In this document: one piece after another, positions 9,849 to 20,300 of the stretch | Position numbering within the stretch: position 1 is the stretch's first letter | Layout: each line of letters begins with the position of its first letter | From: Alphaproteobacteria bacterium | Lineage (GTDB): Bacteria > Planctomycetota > Phycisphaerae > UBA1845 | Length of the DNA: 40,255 nt | Assembly (NCBI GenBank): GCA_028285105.1 | Contig: JANQQE010000029.1 | Span: 1-40,255, forward strand | Reading direction: 5' to 3' | Translations under genes and position numbers: made by a program | Notes under the pieces: model-generated | What the model saw: only the letters and a program-made list of their open reading frames with translations | Told to the model about the DNA's origin: nothing | Databases searched by the model: none

Positions 9849-12650
9849 ATGGCTTGGGTTGAAGTCATTTTGGACGGGATGTGGCGCGGAGCGGTTGCGG
9901 TGATTCCGCTTGCGTTCTTGACTGCTGCGATTTGTCGCGGTTTGAAACATCGGCCTGCCGCCCGTCATGGATTGTGGCTCGTGGCGATGTTGACGCTGGT
10001 GGTTGCGCCGATTGTTCCGTCAATTTCGCGCCCGGCAGGTGACGATATCGTTGATGAACTGGGCGATCCACCGATCGAATCCATGTCCGGTCAAGATTCG
10101 AATGCTGATCGTTGTATGGCTGTGATAGAAATCCCAACAACGGATACCGAAGCCGATACCGATCTTCGCGGAGAAAATCGATCGCAGTTGAATAAGCGGT
10201 TGATTGCGCGAAACTCTCAGAAAATGGAATGGCTTGGCCGCAACGAATGGCTTGGCTGCGATGAATGGGGCGGACACGAATTGTCCGATGATCGTCTTGC
10301 CTACGATCCAAATCTTGCTTGCACGGATACTGAAATCGAATCGGTTTCGCCAACTGCGATCGATCTTGCCGACGCGACGCAAACTCAAGCCGAGTTGCCA
10401 AAGATCACGTCGTCTCTCGAATCGAAGTTGGCTGCCAATGCATCGCAGGATTCGTTGACCACCGTTGGCGAATCGACCAACTCGACGGTGATGAAATCGG
10501 TTTTGATCCAAGCCCTTTCAAAGCTTGTCAGCGCGTGGCGCGGGTGGGTCGATCAGTTGGCGGCTGCCCGCGATGCGCTCGGACAAATTTCGCCGATACC
10601 GGTTTCGCTATGGATTTTCGGAGCGCTGCTTTATGCGGCGATTCAATTTGTCGGCGGAGTGATCTTAGCGAGGCGAATCTGCAAAGCTGATAAAGCCTCG
10701 TATGACACAAGGCGATTGGTCCAAGAGGTCGCTCGATTGCTCGAATTGAAGCACGTGCCCGAGTGCGTGATCGTCAGGCGTCGGGTTTCGCCGATGATTT
10801 GGTGCGGTTGGCGTCGGCGCTTGGTTCTGCCGGCAGAACTCTGGGACGAGTTGGATGCTGACGGTCGTGTCGCGGTCGTGACACATGAATTGGCACATCT
10901 GCGACGGCGCGATCATTGGGTGCGATGGATCGACGCGGTGGTCGGCTGCGTTTACTGGTGGCATCCGGTGGTTTGGTGGGTGCGCTCGCGCATCAGCGCC
11001 GAATCCGAGAATTGCTGCGATGCATGGGTGACGTGGTTGAATCCCAAGAGTCGCCGTGCGTATGCCGAAGCGTTGTTGGCCGCTCGGCAATATGTTTCTT
11101 CCGACGTACATGCCGCTCCGGCATTGGGCATAGGAGCCGGCACACGAAAATCGAAAAACTTTGCCAGGAGACTAACGATGATCATGACACGAAAAGACGC
11201 TCCGGGATTGACTGTTCGAGACTTTGGATTTGCGCTGGCGGTTGTCTGCGCCGGTTGGTTGGCGATTCCGTCGCAATCGGGTGCAGCACAACCGCCCGAG
11301 GCTGATGCGGCTTATGCGGTCATCGCATCGGAAGATGGCGTTATCACGGTCGGTACAGACGCCTTGGTTCCTAAAGCGATCGAAGAGGTGGCTGCGGCTC
11401 AGCACATCAGCGCCGATGCGCATCATGCGCATGCGGTCGGCCACGCGCACGCAGCAGGTCATGGGCGAGCGTCAGCCGACAGCGGTCACGACCTTGAGCA
11501 TCGCCTTGATCGACTTGAAAAGCAGATGTCGCGATTGATGGAACTGATGGAGTCGGGCCGAGGGCAATTGCGGCGTGGCGGAATCGTCACTCGGCCTGCC
11601 GCACCGACTCCTGCAACACCAAGGGTTCCCAAATCGCGTGCGCCGCGGGGAATTCAATCGCAGAATCTAGCAGAATCCTACAGCGGCGTTGTGCCTAGAT
11701 TCCCCGGTGGAAAGCAAAAGAAGTCATACAAGTTGTCGGCGGGCAAGCTAAAAGCGCTGACCGAATTGATGGCCCGCAACGATGTGCCGATTCTGATTTC
11801 GGCAGGTGACGACAAGATCACCGTTCACGGAACAGCCGCAGAGCATAAGGTGTTCGAGCGTTTTGTTCAGGTGATCAGCGACGAGTCACGAAAGTCGGTG
11901 GAGATTAAGGGTGGAAAACTTGAGGCACTGTCGAAGTTGATGATTCGCGATGACGTTCCGGTTCGAGTTGCTCCGGGCAGCGATCAGATCACTGTTGTCG
12001 GAACGCCGGCAGAGCAGCAGGCTGTCGCCGATTTTGTCAAGATGATCAATGGCGAAAAGGTGTCGTGGCGTTCGATTTATGGAAACGTTCTGGGGCAGCA
12101 GCAAGCGGCAGAACGAAATGCGTTGGCCGAACTCGAATACTTCAGGCATGCAGGCAAGGCATTTGAATCGGCCCGCCAAAACCAGACGGCTGCTCGTAAG
12201 TTGATGCTGCAAGCGGAACGACAGAACCTTCGAGAGGCGGCCCATCGGCTTCGTCGGCAGGTTGAATCGCTTGAGGCCCAGCGGGAGCAGATGCAAGAAA
12301 ACGCAGATCAGATGCGCGAGGAAGCCGACCGGTTGAGAGAGCGATTGCAAAGATCGCAACAGAGTATCGAAGTACTTCAGGATCGCGCAAATAATTCGAA
12401 GTCCAAACCGAATCCGGAAGTGAAGGAACGCATTGCCGTTGCGATGGACGCCATCGCCAGTTTGGAAGAACAACTCCATCTCGCGCTCGCGCAAGCCGAT
12501 GCCCACGACGTTCACGGCGATGCGCTAAATTCGCAGATCGATGAGCTCGAAACGCAGGCAGATGAGATTGAAGATCGCGAAGACGAGTTGGAAGATGCCG
12601 CCGCCCAAGCCGAGTCGGATTGGGATGAATCCGAATCTGTCGAGTCGTAA
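9849..12650 (+). CDS. M56 (BlaR1-like) membrane metallopeptidase with long C-terminal extension
   Basis: A membrane zinc peptidase of about 933 aa. Helices 1 and 2 (about residues 3-28 and 38-57) are followed by an unusual polar insert of about 180 residues rich in Asp/Ser/Thr. Helix 3 lies at about 246-274. The gluzincin site is HELAH at 346-350 with the distal glutamate E387 in ESENCCDAW, as in BlaR1/MecR1. Helix 4 is about 456-475. In place of a penicillin-sensor domain the C-terminal part has a His-rich stretch (HHAHAVGHAHAAGHG, about 523-537) and two copies of a ~47-residue beta-alpha unit (about 628-674 and 688-733: GKL-x-ALxxLM-x-x-[DN]DVP ... IT-V-x-GT-A). A charged coiled coil runs from about 745 to the end. 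The family cleaves its partner BlaI repressor. The ATG at 9849 is preferred to the TTG at 9843. Confidence 0.9.
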   Translation: MAWVEVILDGMWRGAVAVIPLAFLTAAICRGLKHRPAARHGLWLVAMLTLVVAPIVPSISRPAGDDIVDELGDPPIESMSGQDSNADRCMAVIEIPTTDTEADTDLRGENRSQLNKRLIARNSQKMEWLGRNEWLGCDEWGGHELSDDRLAYDPNLACTDTEIESVSPTAIDLADATQTQAELPKITSSLESKLAANASQDSLTTVGESTNSTVMKSVLIQALSKLVSAWRGWVDQLAAARDALGQISPIPVSLWIFGALLYAAIQFVGGVILARRICKADKASYDTRRLVQEVARLLELKHVPECVIVRRRVSPMIWCGWRRRLVLPAELWDELDADGRVAVVTHELAHLRRRDHWVRWIDAVVGCVYWWHPVVWWVRSRISAESENCCDAWVTWLNPKSRRAYAEALLAARQYVSSDVHAAPALGIGAGTRKSKNFARRLTMIMTRKDAPGLTVRDFGFALAVVCAGWLAIPSQSGAAQPPEADAAYAVIASEDGVITVGTDALVPKAIEEVAAAQHISADAHHAHAVGHAHAAGHGRASADSGHDLEHRLDRLEKQMSRLMELMESGRGQLRRGGIVTRPAAPTPATPRVPKSRAPRGIQSQNLAESYSGVVPRFPGGKQKKSYKLSAGKLKALTELMARNDVPILISAGDDKITVHGTAAEHKVFERFVQVISDESRKSVEIKGGKLEALSKLMIRDDVPVRVAPGSDQITVVGTPAEQQAVADFVKMINGEKVSWRSIYGNVLGQQQAAERNALAELEYFRHAGKAFESARQNQTAARKLMLQAERQNLREAAHRLRRQVESLEAQREQMQENADQMREEADRLRERLQRSQQSIEVLQDRANNSKSKPNPEVKERIAVAMDAIASLEEQLHLALAQADAHDVHGDALNSQIDELETQADEIEDREDELEDAAAQAESDWDESESVES

Positions 12651-12789
12651 TGCGGCGTTTGCGTCGAATTAGGCATGGCTTTCTCAGCTGGGAAACGTCA
12701 CTCATTTAATCCGTCAGATTTGATTGCATTGAATTTGTTCTAACGGGCAAATGCCGTTATCGGTGCGCGCATTCGAAAAGAGGCTTGGC

Positions 12790-15700
12790 ATGAGAAGTTG
12801 CGATGGTTGCAGATGGCTTTCACGCAGGTGGGTGGTCGGACTGTTGGCGTTGTCGACATCATCGCTTGCTGTTGCGGGAAACACAGCGGTGACGTCAAAG
12901 AGCGACGCCGTAAGTACGGCGCGACAGATCGATGCTGCCAACGGGATGCTGGCGCGCGGGCTGTACGATCTCGCCGAGGCTGAGTATCGGGCGGCGCTTC
13001 AAGGCGTTGCAGATGACACGGAAAAAAAGTCGGCACAGTACGGACTTGCGATCTGTATTTATCGCCAAAATCGGTTTGAAGATGCGCTGGCCGCACTGAA
13101 GCCTTTGTTAGCAAAGAAGTCGTTCGCGTACGCTGCTGAAGTTGGATTCATGCATGGGCAAAGCTTGATGGCCTTGGGGCAATTCGATGCGGCGGTCGAT
13201 TCGTTTAAGCGGGTTTCATCGCAGTTCCGCGAACACAAGCTGGCGTCGCAGGCGATCGTTGGCGCGATCGAGGGACTCTATCGATCGGGAGACAACGAGG
13301 CAGCATTGCATTACGCACGAGAGAGGTCGGATCGTATCAAACAGGATTCGGTGCGCAACCGCGCAGAACTGTTTCAAGCGGCTGCGATGCTCAACTTGCA
13401 GGATGCAACCGGTGCTGCGGCGCTTTTGGAGCGACTCATTGAGCGCGAATTGAAACCGTCATTTGCTTCGCAGGTGCGTGTCATGTTGGGACAGAGTGCC
13501 TTGCAGAGCGGTGCTTTTTCGAAGGCGGCAAAGTGGTATCGCGAAGTGCTTGCCGGTGAATCCGTCGACGTGCGAAACGATGCATGGTTGGGGTTGGCTG
13601 ACGCGAATTACCGTCTTGGCGAACTTGAAGCGTCCAAGCGCGAAATTGCAAATCTCCTCGAAGCGCAACCCGGAGACCGTCTGCGATCGGACGCGACGTT
13701 GCTTTTGGGGCGAATCAATTTCGACATGGGTGCGTTTGCGGAGGCCCGGAAGATTTTTGAGATGGCTCGCGAACTCGGAAACACCAACCGCATCGAAGCC
13801 GAGTATTGGATCGCCAAGTGCGCGCTTCGGATGGGAAGCGCACGAGAAGCTGTTGAACTCTTCGATCGCTGGAACAAGGTAAATTCCGAGCATCCGATCA
13901 GCGCCGAAGCGACCTACGATCATGCCGTTTCGTTGATCGAAGCCGAACAATTCGACGACGCAGGCAAGGTGCTGGGCGCGTTTCGCAGTCGATTCCCCGC
14001 ACACACCCTCGACTCGGCCGCCCTGCACCTTCTTGCCGTCGCCGCATTTCGCAGCAACAACGACTCCCGATGTATCGAATTGTGTGAAGCATATCTTCAT
14101 TCGTATCCGGAAGGCGGGCAGCTTGCAGAGTGTCTTAGCCTTGCAGGGCGCAGCACCCTCCGCGCTGAGAAATGGAAGGAGGCGATAAGATTCAACGCGA
14201 AGTTCGCCAAGCGATTTGCCGACGATGATCGAGCCACCGACGCCATGTTTCGTGCGGGGTTGGCGTCGTATCGCATGGAAGAGATTGATGCGGCAGAGAA
14301 GTTCTTTGCGTCACTGTTGGACAGTGGAAAGATGCCGGATCGGTTTGCGGTGGCGCTTCTCGCGCTCGGGGATATTCGATTTCAAGCCAACGACTGGGCG
14401 GCAGCAGACCGTTGGTTGACGGCTTACCTGACCACAAAAGTATCACCGGTGTCGGGTGATGAAGCGCTGCTCAAGCGCGGGTTGGCCCGCAGGCAGTTGG
14501 ACGAGAACGCAAAAGCATTGGCCGACTTCGACTTGCTGCTCAAACGGTGGCCAGACAGTTCGCACGTTGCTCGAGCGCACTTGCAGCGGGGCGAGATACT
14601 CGCTATGCAGGGTGACGAGGATGCCGCCAGCGCCGCTCTTGCGACGGCAGTCAATGCGACGGGTAGCAAAGATGTTTCGACACATGCCACGTTTCAGCAG
14701 GCGGTGCTGGCCATGCGGCGCGGTCAGTACTCCGACGCAGCGATTCACCTCACGAGCTATCTTGAAAACGAATCGGATGAAGGCCAAAGAGGGGAAGCGC
14801 AATATCAACGAGGGCAGTGTTGGCTTGCAGTTGAAGCTTATGACAAAGCCTACGATGATTTTTCCGGGGTATCGCGTTTGTATCGTAAGCACGATCGTGC
14901 GTCAGATGCGGCTGCCTGGTCATTTGTCGCGCTGGTTCGCCAGGACAAGTTTTCTGAAGCGTTGGTATTCTGGACGAAGGCATTATCGCCGAAACTCAAA
15001 CGCCTGGACGGTCAAACCCGAGCAACGATCTTGTACGAGCGAGCGTGGGCGCTGGCAGCTTCCAATGAGCCCGTCAAGGCGTTGAAGGCATACGAAAAAG
15101 TCCTTGATCAGCCGGATGCGGATTCGACAACTCGCGCACACGCAACACTTGGATTGGCTGAAATCGAAATCGAAGAAGACGGATGCGCCTCTGGTTCAAG
15201 GCGATTGCACGAATTGGTCGCAAACGATCAAGCTGCGAAATCGATGCCACAAACCGTTCGCGAGCGCGCTTTGTATCGATTGGGATTGTGCGCCATCGAA
15301 TCGCAGGATTGGTCCCAAGCGCAGAAGTTATTCGCGACGCTACTCAAGGATTTCCCAGAAAAGGCCAACTTGAATTCGATCCATCTCTACAACGGCGAAG
15401 CGCTCATGCAGCTAGGCCGCCATGCCGATGCGCGCGAGCAGTTTGAATTTGTGACCAACGGGTGCGACGACGATGCGATTTGTCCTGCGGCGATGCTTCG
15501 ATTGGGCGAATGCCTTTCCAGCCAGCAGCAATGGGCGCTGAGCGAACGTGTGTTTCAAGACTATCTTGCGCGGTTTGGCAATTCTGAGAGTTGGTATCAG
15601 GCGCAATTCGGACTGGGCTGGGCGCGAGAGCATCAGGATCGTATCGACGATGCCATCGATGCCTATCGCGAAGTGGTCGATAGGCATCGTGGACCGTCGG

Positions 15701-15981
15701 CTGCCCGCGCTCAGTTTCAAATCGGCGAGTGTTTCTTTGCAAATGGTAAACATGAGGCCGCTGTGCGCGAGTTCCTGAAAGTGGACATTCTTTACGACTA
15801 CCCCGAGTGGAGTGCGGCCGCCCTTTACGAAACTGGGCGGTGTTTTGAATTGTTGGATCGGCGCGTCGAGGCCCGCAAGCATTTCAAAGCTGTTATCGAG
15901 CGCTTTGGCGATTCAAAGTGGGCAGATCCTGCGGCCAAGCGACTTCCGCGATTGGCTTCCAGCGTCGTGCCCGGTCATTGA
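12790..15981 (+). CDS. Large TPR-repeat periplasmic protein (CpoB/BamD-like architecture)
   Basis: About 1063 aa, exported and composed almost wholly of tetratricopeptide-type helix pairs. The signal peptide is WVVGLLALSTSSLAVAG. Typical TPR motifs follow (for example DLAEAEYRAALQGV, YGLAICIYRQNRFEDAL, AFAEARKIFEMARELG, YDKAYDDFSGVSRLY, RIDDAIDAYREVVDRH), roughly twenty in all, running to the C terminus. TPR solenoids bind partner proteins. The gene is followed after 48 bp by ExbB/ExbD genes, matching the link of CpoB/YbgF-type TPR proteins to the Tol system, although at four times the usual size. The ATG at 12790 with GAGG at 12780-12783 is preferred over the ATG at 12751. Partner and exact role are inference. 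Confidence 0.85.
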   Translation: MRSCDGCRWLSRRWVVGLLALSTSSLAVAGNTAVTSKSDAVSTARQIDAANGMLARGLYDLAEAEYRAALQGVADDTEKKSAQYGLAICIYRQNRFEDALAALKPLLAKKSFAYAAEVGFMHGQSLMALGQFDAAVDSFKRVSSQFREHKLASQAIVGAIEGLYRSGDNEAALHYARERSDRIKQDSVRNRAELFQAAAMLNLQDATGAAALLERLIERELKPSFASQVRVMLGQSALQSGAFSKAAKWYREVLAGESVDVRNDAWLGLADANYRLGELEASKREIANLLEAQPGDRLRSDATLLLGRINFDMGAFAEARKIFEMARELGNTNRIEAEYWIAKCALRMGSAREAVELFDRWNKVNSEHPISAEATYDHAVSLIEAEQFDDAGKVLGAFRSRFPAHTLDSAALHLLAVAAFRSNNDSRCIELCEAYLHSYPEGGQLAECLSLAGRSTLRAEKWKEAIRFNAKFAKRFADDDRATDAMFRAGLASYRMEEIDAAEKFFASLLDSGKMPDRFAVALLALGDIRFQANDWAAADRWLTAYLTTKVSPVSGDEALLKRGLARRQLDENAKALADFDLLLKRWPDSSHVARAHLQRGEILAMQGDEDAASAALATAVNATGSKDVSTHATFQQAVLAMRRGQYSDAAIHLTSYLENESDEGQRGEAQYQRGQCWLAVEAYDKAYDDFSGVSRLYRKHDRASDAAAWSFVALVRQDKFSEALVFWTKALSPKLKRLDGQTRATILYERAWALAASNEPVKALKAYEKVLDQPDADSTTRAHATLGLAEIEIEEDGCASGSRRLHELVANDQAAKSMPQTVRERALYRLGLCAIESQDWSQAQKLFATLLKDFPEKANLNSIHLYNGEALMQLGRHADAREQFEFVTNGCDDDAICPAAMLRLGECLSSQQQWALSERVFQDYLARFGNSESWYQAQFGLGWAREHQDRIDDAIDAYREVVDRHRGPSAARAQFQIGECFFANGKHEAAVREFLKVDILYDYPEWSAAALYETGRCFELLDRRVEARKHFKAVIERFGDSKWADPAAKRLPRLASSVVPGH

Positions 15982-16029
15982 TTTGATCCATAGCAACATC
16001 TTGGTGGCAGTAAGAAGGAGGATTTTCTG

Positions 16030-16854
16030 ATGACATATTTGGCGATGATTGGTGTGGCTGGCGGTCTGCTTGCATCGGGTCAGACGGATGTTGGCGGTGG
16101 GGCCTCGGGCGCGATGCAGGTGCAATCGGTTTGGGACTTTCTGGTCAAAGGTGGACCGATGATTGTTCCAATTGCGATCTGTTCGTTGGCGGCGCTGACG
16201 GTCATCGTAGAGCGATTGGTTGTTTTGCGGCGAGTGAAAGTGATGCCGTCAGGTTTCATCGATGGCGTTCGTGCGGCGATGTCCGGAGGTGTTTCGAGCG
16301 CACTTGAATACTGCAGAGTCAATGCATCGCCCATTGGAGAGATTTTTCATGCTGGATTGCGGCGTCATCACGATTCGGCTGAGCGGCGCGAGAAAGCCAT
16401 CGAGGAGGCCGGAGTGCGTGAGGTATTTACCTTGCGAAAACATTTGCGGCTGCTGGCGGTGGTGGCGGCGATCGCACCGGTACTCGGTTTGCTGGGTACG
16501 ATCTTCGGCATGATCAAGGCATTTCAAACGGTCGCGATTTCGGGCGATGCATTGGGTAAAACGGAATTGCTGGCCAAAGGCATTTACGAAGCGCTGATCA
16601 CGACAGCGGCTGGTCTGCTCTTGGCTATTCCAGCTTTAATTGCCTACCACTGGCTGAGTTCGCGGATCGATCGAATGGTGTTTGAGATGGATCGCATCAC
16701 CGTGGACTTTTTTGAAGAGACGTTGTTCGCCCAGTCTCCTTCAAAACAGTCTCCTTCAAATCAGACACCTTCAAACGCTTCGGGCAATATCGTCGAAACA
16801 TCGTCGTCAGATGGCAATGGCCGCGAAGCTTCGGTCGCGCTGGCAACGCATTAG
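16030..16854 (+). CDS. ExbB/TolQ/MotA-family proton channel protein
   Basis: A 274-aa inner-membrane subunit of a proton-motive-force motor. Three helices fit the family: about residues 43-63 (MIVPIAICSLAALTVIVERL), about 139-165 (LLAVVAAIAPVLGLLGTIFGMIKAF, the pore-lining signature) and about 187-212 (YEALITTAAGLLLAIPALIAY, with the conserved threonine). The start has an excellent AAGGAGG (16015-16021). ExbB/TolQ pentamers surround an ExbD/TolR dimer and convert proton flow into movement of TonB or TolA. An extra N-terminal hydrophobic stretch (about 1-16) precedes the usual first helix. The C-terminal tail carries three in-frame QSPS[KN]-like repeats. The ExbD gene begins 10 bp downstream. 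Confidence 0.95.
   Translation: MTYLAMIGVAGGLLASGQTDVGGGASGAMQVQSVWDFLVKGGPMIVPIAICSLAALTVIVERLVVLRRVKVMPSGFIDGVRAAMSGGVSSALEYCRVNASPIGEIFHAGLRRHHDSAERREKAIEEAGVREVFTLRKHLRLLAVVAAIAPVLGLLGTIFGMIKAFQTVAISGDALGKTELLAKGIYEALITTAAGLLLAIPALIAYHWLSSRIDRMVFEMDRITVDFFEETLFAQSPSKQSPSNQTPSNASGNIVETSSSDGNGREASVALATH
16732..16776 (+). repeat. Three tandem 15-bp units in the ExbB/TolQ tail
   Basis: Units at 16732-16746, 16747-16761 and 16762-16776 (CAGTCTCCTTCAAAA, then ...AAT, then CAGACACCTTCAAAC) encode QSPSK, QSPSN and QTPSN in frame. Because the unit is a multiple of three, copy-number change would lengthen or shorten the disordered tail without breaking the gene. Confidence 0.85.
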
Positions 16855-16864
16855 AGGGAGCGTC

Positions 16865-17278
16865 ATGCTAATCAAATCCGGCAAGGTCAACGAACCGATC
16901 AACCTCGAATTGACGCCGATGATCGACATGGTGTTTCTGCTGCTGATTTTCTTCCTGGTGGCGACGACGCTTCGACAGGAGGAGCGCGAGTTGGACATTG
17001 TGTTGCCAGCCGCAGAGTCGGCTGCTCCGGTTAGTGTCGCGCTTCGCGAATTGGTGATCAATGTCAATCAGGACGGCGACGCGATTGTCAACGGCAAAAC
17101 GATGGATGCCGAGGCAGTGCGTGCCCTTGTTGCAGAAGCCGTTGAAGCAAACCCGAAACAGAAAGTGACGGTGCGCGGCGATCGGCGGACGCCATACGAT
17201 CACATCGCCCGGATTCTCGATGCGTGTTCGGCTGGCGGTATCGATGCACCCTTTCTCGATACGGTTCCATCGAATTAA
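16865..17278 (+). CDS. ExbD/TolR-family biopolymer transport protein
   Basis: A 137-aa single-helix protein. The family signature NLELTPMIDMVFLLLIFFLV carries the proton-conducting aspartate at residue 21 inside the helix (about 19-39). A periplasmic alpha/beta domain follows (LREL-VINVNQDGDAIVNG ... QKVTVRGDRRTPYDHIARILDAC), typical of ExbD/TolR. The start at 16865 has GGGAG just upstream; an in-frame extension to 16682 lies within the ExbB gene and is not credible. It works with the ExbB/TolQ protein encoded 10 bp upstream to energise a TonB/TolA-like partner, best matched here by the next gene, 30 bp downstream. Confidence 0.95.
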   Translation: MLIKSGKVNEPINLELTPMIDMVFLLLIFFLVATTLRQEERELDIVLPAAESAAPVSVALRELVINVNQDGDAIVNGKTMDAEAVRALVAEAVEANPKQKVTVRGDRRTPYDHIARILDACSAGGIDAPFLDTVPSN

Positions 17279-17308
17279 CTTCGCAAGACGGTTTGCCAAC
17301 GGGTGAAT

Positions 17309-20300
17309 ATGTCTGCCATAGCGGCTCCACAATCAAACGAACATCGAAAGCCTGAGCGTTCATACTGGCGTTTGCCTGTTGTGCTGACGTTATTGATGGC
17401 GTTGGCACTGGTTGGAATCGCGACGTGGCAGGCGTGGCCGAAGTCCAGTCGATTCTACAGTGACGGGCAGGGTCTGCGGGTTGACGAGAACATAGCACAT
17501 GTGCGCGACGTGTTATGGCGCAATCCGGATTTGCTCCCGGCAGAAATCAACATCGATGGCGACGACTATGAACCCGATATTGATGAGTCGAGCGGCAAGT
17601 TTTACTTTGTTCGCGGCAGGACGGGAGAGGATGCAAATATCTATGTTGCGCATCGTATGCCTAACGGGCTGTCAGAACCGACAGCACTTGATGGTATCAA
17701 TACCGAGTACGACGACTTGGGACCGCGACTCACGCAAGATGGTTTGTCGCTGTATTTCTACAGCGATCGCTCCGGTGGTTTCGGCGGGTATGACCTGTGG
17801 GTAGCCCACCGATCGTCGCGCGACGAAGTATTCGGCGAACCCGTCAACCTGGGGCCGAAGGTGAACACGTCTTGGGATGAATACAGTCCTGCACCTTCGC
17901 CCGACGGCAGCAAGATTTATTTTTCATCCAATCGGCGCGAGGACGATTTGCGCGAACGACCCAAACCGCGTTGGTCGGCGACATTGCGCGAAAACCGACG
18001 CCGCACCGGTTACGACTTGTACGTGGCGAGTGTAACCGGTGCGGGGTACGGTGAAGCTGTTGCACTTGCCGCACTCAATTCCAGCGCCGACGACGGTACA
18101 CCGGCTGTCAGTCCCAATGGAGATTTCGTCTACTTCAGTTCAAACCGCGACGGTGGGTCGGGCGGCTTCGACTTGTACCGTGCGCGAACGAGCGAGACAG
18201 GTTTCGGTGAAATCGAATGGCTGGGGCAGTCGGTCAACGGTCCGGCAAACGAACTCGACCCTGTCCTGAGCATGGAAGGGTTTGAACTGCACTTCAGTTC
18301 GAATCGACTGGCTGATACCGGTGGAGCACAGCCGGCGGAACCTACCTACGACATTTACCGGACGAGTTCGCGCGAGGTATTCGTCGATTCCGAAATGCTG
18401 CAAGCTCAGTTCGATTGGGCCGGGTGGCTGGGGATATTGGGTCCGGCGCTGCTTGCATTATTGCTATTGCTGCTACTGCTCTTGTTATCGCGGATGATGT
18501 TGAGCGCGACATGGCGCGGGCGCCTCAGTTTGATCATGCGCTGTCTGCTCGCGTCGCTGTTCATGCATCTGCTGCTTTTGACGCTGTTCATGTTCTGGCA
18601 GGTATCGAATTCGATATCTGGACTCCTGGATCGCGATGGTGGCGTGCGGGTCGCATTGGCTTCGCCTGCGGACGATGCAGGGTTGACCGCACAAATACGC
18701 GGTCGTTTTGTCGAGGACAACGTTCCAACCGTCAAACCGGAAGCGTTTACCCGTACCGTTGAACACTTGGTCAAACCGATGCCCATTGCCAAGTCCGATG
18801 CGCGAATGCCACGCATCGAAGTGTTACAGCCAACCGCAGATACGAGCGAATCGCAGGTTTCAGATTCGCAGCCAACGCATAGGTTTAAGTTGGTTTCGCA
18901 CGTCGCCGAATCGATCAGACCCACCCAGCAAATTTCGATCGCCGTCGCAAATCCTTCCAAGTTTCAACGCGAGTCCGAGTCGTCACGGCGGTTGCCAAGA
19001 ATTGATCGACCTAAGACCCTGCGCCGTAATTCATCAACACTGACAACACCTCAACCGCAGTTGACTGCATCGATCGACCGCATCGCACTCACGCAGTTGA
19101 ATCCCAGCGCCACCGTTACCGAAGACACAGGACCGACACCCATCAAAGACGCGACGCCATCAACCGTAGCATCGAATTCGGTTTCTTCGCGCGATGTCAA
19201 CATTCCAATGAATGACAGGGACGATATCGTTCTTCCGAATTCCAATCCAAGAGACGCACGGGTCGCCGAACACGAATCGATCTTGCCCTCCGAAAACGCA
19301 CTGATGGCCAAGAACCATTCGAGGCCAGGGGTGGCTGCTCTACCTGCTCCCGAATTGGCAGGTTCGTCGGTAGATGCAGTTGACAGCAAACCGATCAATA
19401 TTCAACCCGTTTCGTTTCAATCTGAAGTATTCACCGAACAAGTTACAGACGCTCGCCTGACAGTGCGAACGTCAAAGAGGAGCATTGCATTTCCAATATC
19501 GATGGATGCGGCAGAATTCGCGACACCGACTGTTGTATCCAAGGATGATGCAGCGGATGCAGAAGTTGCCCTGAAGTTGAATACCGGCAACATCCTCACA
19601 AAAACCAGGCATCCGCGAATGCGGCTGACCTCGCCGACAGCGGTGCCTTTGAATCATTCGATGGCATTGCCACGTTCAAGTCCATCCATCGATTTGCCTG
19701 GCGATGAGGATTCTGTCGACGCTTCAACGATTCGGGATGCAACACCCATCGCGACAACCCATACCGGCCGAGCGAACATTGAGATGGCCGCGATCAGCAC
19801 AAGCGAATTCGAGTTGACGCCTCCAGCGATTTCGATACCGAAAGTCAAACGAACTCCACCGACCAACGCAATTGGCGGCCGTGTGACCGACGCGCGCAGT
19901 GGCGATCCGATCGAAGGCGCTCGTGTGCGACTTGACTTGAGCGAGAACGATACTGTTACGGAAGTCACCGATGCCCATGGCGACTACGCACTGACGATTC
20001 CGAACGTTCCGGATCACTTTGCCATTTCGACATCATTCGACGGTTATGTGCCTGCCTCCGTGGACATTTCCAAAGATGCGATTCGAGAACGCTCGCTGAC
20101 CGTCAACTTCAAACTTCGGCGAATCGACCTGTCCACGGTTGCGCTCGAAGCCGTTCCGGATGTTCACCATCTCGGCGACGATCGATTTTCCGGCTCGGTC
20201 AATAGCCAATTTCAAAAACGCAGCGAAGGAGGCACATACGAAGTCGAATTCGAACTGTCGGAGTTGCAATTATCGCCGCACATGAGCCAATGCGAATTGA

